Below are positions 37,039-40,372 of a DNA stretch of 40,372 bases, one piece after another. The stretch's first letter is position 1; the number at the start of each line of letters is the position of its first letter. The DNA is taken from contig QMPO01000002.1 of NCBI GenBank assembly GCA_003648625.1, positions 1 through 40,372 on the forward strand, in the 5' to 3' direction. The position numbers and the translations under genes were made by a program. The DNA comes from Bacteroidota bacterium. GTDB lineage: Bacteria > Bacteroidota > Bacteroidia > Bacteroidales > F082. Under the pieces are notes generated by a model. It made no database searches. It worked only from the letters and a program-made list of their open reading frames with translations, and was not told the origin of the DNA.

Positions 37039-38301
37039 ATGATTTTGTTGCAAATAGGAATCGGTACAGTTGTCATAGCCAGCATCGTTATTTTTCTGGT
37101 GGTAACCCTGTTGCTGGTCAGTATATTGTTGTTCGCCAGAAAAAAACTGATGCCTCAGGGCGATGTAAAGATTACCATCAACGATGAAAAGGAAGTGGTT
37201 ACGGATCCGGGCAATACGTTGCTCTCGACACTTTCCGCCCAAAAGATATTCATCCCTTCGGCATGCGGAGGAGGTGGCACATGTGGTATGTGTCGTGTGC
37301 AGGTGACGGATGGTGGAGGAACAATTCTGCCAACGGAGAAAGGATTCTTCACCCGAAAAGAACAGATGAACGACTGGCGGCTGGCTTGCCAGGTAAAAGT
37401 CAGGAATGATATGACCATACAGGTTCCTCCGGAAATATTCGGTATTAAGAAATGGGAGTGTGAAGTGGTGTCGAATCATAATGTGGCCACATTTATCAAA
37501 GAGTTTGTTGTACGGCTTCCTGAAGGCGAAAACCTGGACTTCCGGTCGGGTGGTTACATCCAGATTGACGTGCCCAAGTGTGAGGTTGACTTTAAGGATA
37601 TGGATGTGGAAGAAGAATACCGCGAAGAATGGGATAAGTTCAAAATGTGGGATCTGAAAATGAAAAACCCGGAGCCGATCAACCGTGCCTATTCCATGGC
37701 CAACCATCCTGCCGAGGGCAACATCATTATGCTCAACATCAGAATTGCCACACCACCGTGGGACAGGAAGAAGAATGGCTGGATGAACGTAAATCCTGGA
37801 ATTTGTTCCTCCTTCATATTTTCACGCAAGCCGGGCGATAAAGTAACCATCTCAGGTCCTTATGGTGAATTCTTCATCAAAGAAACTGAGAATGAAATGA
37901 TGTTCATTGGGGGAGGGGCAGGGATGGCGCCGATGCGCTCGCATATTTTCGATCTGTACGAAACTAAGAAAACCAGCAGAAAATCTACTTTCTGGTATGG
38001 CGGTCGCTCGAAGCGGGAACTGTTTTATCTCGAAGATTTTGATAAAATCCAGAAGGAAAACCCCGACACATTCCGGTTTGAAGTAGCCCTGTCAGAGCCT
38101 CTGAAAGAAGATAACTGGAACGGTTATACAGGATTTATACACCAGGTGATCTATGATAATTACCTGAAAGATCATCCCGAACCGGAAGATATAGAGTATT
38201 ATCTCTGCGGCCCTCCGATGATGATTGATGCCGTGCTGAAGATGCTGGACGACCTGGGTGTTCCGGATGAAATGATCATGTTTGACGACTTCGGAAGTTG
38301 A
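37039..38301 (+). CDS. nqrF: Na+-NQR subunit F (2Fe-2S, FAD)
   Basis: '[16 protein letters not shown]' ferredoxin-type cluster, 'RAYSMANHP' FAD site, '[18 protein letters not shown]', '[13 protein letters not shown]'. Confidence 0.97.
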   Translation: MILLQIGIGTVVIASIVIFLVVTLLLVSILLFARKKLMPQGDVKITINDEKEVVTDPGNTLLSTLSAQKIFIPSACGGGGTCGMCRVQVTDGGGTILPTEKGFFTRKEQMNDWRLACQVKVRNDMTIQVPPEIFGIKKWECEVVSNHNVATFIKEFVVRLPEGENLDFRSGGYIQIDVPKCEVDFKDMDVEEEYREEWDKFKMWDLKMKNPEPINRAYSMANHPAEGNIIMLNIRIATPPWDRKKNGWMNVNPGICSSFIFSRKPGDKVTISGPYGEFFIKETENEMMFIGGGAGMAPMRSHIFDLYETKKTSRKSTFWYGGRSKRELFYLEDFDKIQKENPDTFRFEVALSEPLKEDNWNGYTGFIHQVIYDNYLKDHPEPEDIEYYLCGPPMMIDAVLKMLDDLGVPDEMIMFDDFGS

Positions 38302-38324
38302 TCAATATAAAAGTCTTATATTTA

Positions 38325-38360
38325 GGGGTAATTTGAGAAATTGAATTACCCCGTTTTTTT
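38325..38360 (+). terminator. Rho-independent terminator after nqrF
   Basis: GGGGTAATT / AATTACCCC 9-bp stem followed by GTTTTTTT. Confidence 0.85.
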
Positions 38361-38422
38361 GAAGTAGTTATTTGGATGGAAAGTTGTCTTTAATACTGTC
38401 TTTTGTTAAAAATGAAAACATT

Positions 38423-39157
38423 ATGAAAAATATTTTTATTCTGGGTATCACATTTCTTGCCTTCTCCTCAGGTCTTTTTTCCCAGGATTACATTTACCTG
38501 CGTGATCAGCAACAGCGGATAGCTGCAAAAAATATCAGTATTAGTGCTACAGAAATATGGTACGAAGACTATAGCTCCAGTGAAGGGCATCTGTATTCAA
38601 TCAAACCTGAGCTGGTCAGTTTAATTGCTTATGAAAATGGTGAAGTCAGAGTGATCAAAAGCAGAGCTAAAGACATGAACACCTACGATTTCAAAAAGAA
38701 CCTGATTACTTATCATCTGTCCGACTTAATCATAAGTAATTTCACTATGTCATACGAACGAATACTTCAAAGCGGCAAGCTCGGAATACAAATCCCGGTT
38801 TCTTTTGGATATGCATCGGGAACTAACTTTGGAAATAATGTATTGATCAGTAAATTTTATAGCGGTGTATACGTTAATTTTTACCCAAATGGCCAGGGAA
38901 AAGTTCGCTATCTGCTGGGCCCCGGAATCAGAATCGGCGTGGGACATGATAATCACAATAGCAACAGTCAAAACTATACAGACACGTTTTACGGAAAATT
39001 ATTGATAAATAATGGCGTTGTTTTCAGCCCTATTCCTGACTTGAGCTTGTCGGCAGTTTTGTCGCTGGGTATTCGTTATTATCCTGAGGCAGTTAGCTAC
39101 AACAAAGATGTACGAACAACTGCTGCCTTTACATTCAATTTGTCGTACAGGTTCTAA
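38423..39157 (+). CDS. outer-membrane beta-barrel-like protein of unknown function
   Basis: Signal peptide 'MKNIFILGITFLAFSSGLFSQ'; alternating amphipathic C-terminal strands ending 'FTFNLSYRF'. Confidence 0.65.
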   Translation: MKNIFILGITFLAFSSGLFSQDYIYLRDQQQRIAAKNISISATEIWYEDYSSSEGHLYSIKPELVSLIAYENGEVRVIKSRAKDMNTYDFKKNLITYHLSDLIISNFTMSYERILQSGKLGIQIPVSFGYASGTNFGNNVLISKFYSGVYVNFYPNGQGKVRYLLGPGIRIGVGHDNHNSNSQNYTDTFYGKLLINNGVVFSPIPDLSLSAVLSLGIRYYPEAVSYNKDVRTTAAFTFNLSYRF

Positions 39158-39190
39158 AGAGAATGCTCACTTTTGAAAATATAAGGAGCG

Positions 39191-40189
39191 ATGAATAAAT
39201 TTTCCGTTTTCCTCTTAGGGTTTCTTTTTTCCTGCACATTTCAAAAAGAGATCAAACCGGTTAAATTTGTCGGTGAAGCTCAGGGTACATACTATTCCAT
39301 CATTTATTATGACAGTGCCGGGCGCAATTTTCAGCCGCAAATAGATTCGCTGCTGACAGCTTTTGACAGATCAGTTTCTTTATGGGTCCCAAATTCTGTT
39401 TTGTCATGCGTAAACAGGAACGAAGAAATATCTTTAGATAAGTATTTCGTTGATAATTTCAGCCTGAGCATGCAGGTGGCAGCAGAAACGGATGGTGCTT
39501 TCGATCCTACTGTGGGTTCGCTGGTGCGTGCGTGGGGGTTCGGTTTCGATGCCAGCCGGAAAGTGGATAGCAGAATTGTTGACTCAATCCTGGAATTTAC
39601 AGGATACCAAAAAGTGCGTATAGACAGCGGTAAGCTGCTAAAAGAAGATGATAGGACAACAATTGATTTTAACGCCATTGCCCAGGGGTATTCAGTAGAT
39701 CTTGTCGGAGAATTTCTCGAAATACAGGGTATTGAGAATTACCTTGTGGATATCGGCGGGGAGGTGAAAGCCAAAGGAACCAAGCCTGATGGAAGTTTGT
39801 GGAGAGTGGGCATTGAAAAACCTGCCCGACACAAAAACGATGAAAGAGAATTGAAAGAAGTCATTGAGTTGAGAAACAAATCGGTGGCCACCTCCGGAAG
39901 TTACCGTAAGTTTTACGAGAAAGACGGGGTACGCTATTCCCATACCATTGATCCCAAAACCGGATATCCGGTACAACATTCCTTATTAAGTGTGTCGGTA
40001 GTTGCCGGCAATACAGCCCTGGCCGATGCCTATGCTACCTCTTTTATGGTATTGGGACTTGAAAAAGCACAGCAATTCCTGAAAAATCATCCGGAATTGG
40101 ATGCCTTCTTCATATATGCAGATGACAAAGGCCACTACCAGACCTTTGCCACCGAAGGATTTAAAAAGTATGTTGTGGAAGAGTATTAG
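39191..40189 (+). CDS. apbE: FAD:protein FMN transferase
   Basis: 'GEAQGTYYSIIYY', 'FDPTVGSLVRAWGFG', 'TTIDFNAIAQGYSVDLVGEFLEIQGIENYLVDIGGEVKAKG', 'HTIDPKTGYPVQHSLLSVSVVA'. Confidence 0.96.
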   Translation: MNKFSVFLLGFLFSCTFQKEIKPVKFVGEAQGTYYSIIYYDSAGRNFQPQIDSLLTAFDRSVSLWVPNSVLSCVNRNEEISLDKYFVDNFSLSMQVAAETDGAFDPTVGSLVRAWGFGFDASRKVDSRIVDSILEFTGYQKVRIDSGKLLKEDDRTTIDFNAIAQGYSVDLVGEFLEIQGIENYLVDIGGEVKAKGTKPDGSLWRVGIEKPARHKNDERELKEVIELRNKSVATSGSYRKFYEKDGVRYSHTIDPKTGYPVQHSLLSVSVVAGNTALADAYATSFMVLGLEKAQQFLKNHPELDAFFIYADDKGHYQTFATEGFKKYVVEEY

Positions 40190-40372
40190 GTTTGAGAACA
40201 ATACTGTCCTAAATAAATATAATTTAGTAATGCCCTCAAGCCGTGCTGGCTCATCCTTTTTTTATTCATGGATTGTATATTTTCAAAGGAATTCATGAAT
40301 GCTTCGCATTTCAACAGCAAAAAAAAGGATGCAAAAAATGCCGCCACTGCTGAAAAAATTGCTAAAAATCAA

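Noticed and set aside
37006-37707. 233-aa minus-strand ORF
   Set aside because: Fully antisense to nqrF, His-rich low-plausibility protein; shadow ORF.
1-40372. tRNA, rRNA or transposase genes
   Set aside because: None recognised by eye on either strand. A tRNAscan/Infernal run would be needed to be sure about small RNAs.

Overview
The window looks like chromosomal DNA of a Bacteroidota bacterium: it has T9SS sorting domains, a T9SS plug-like protein (DUF5103), DUF4249/TonB receptor pairs and TAnnTTTG -7 promoter boxes. Three blocks stand out. (1) About 2.1-14.4 kb is an unusual, probably biosynthetic locus. It has two complete ketosynthases, a KS-like partner that has lost its catalytic residues, an O-methyltransferase-like protein, an ACP, a BtrH-like ACP-dependent acyltransferase candidate, a PAPS-type sulfotransferase, two different B12-binding radical SAM enzymes, an HTH protein and an orphan 124-aa protein. 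A T9SS-tagged C45/Ntn-type hydrolase and a partial 3-hydroxyacyl-CoA dehydrogenase flank it on the left. An AAA/DUF4143 gene sits in the middle, preceded by a 32-bp-phased direct repeat overlapping its promoter. (2) About 14.4-32 kb is mostly ordinary: two TonB receptors, a DUF4249 protein, a rhomboid protease, a PlsC-like acyltransferase, an M13 peptidase, dnaX, a polysaccharide deacetylase, a GNAT-like protein, upp, an ABC permease and DUF5103. (3) About 32.4-40.2 kb is a complete nqrABCDEF operon followed by a beta-barrel-like protein and apbE. The best candidate for an undescribed system is the KS/ACP/BtrH/sulfotransferase/B12-radical-SAM locus. Its product cannot be read from sequence alone. 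Family names come from motif recognition without database searches.
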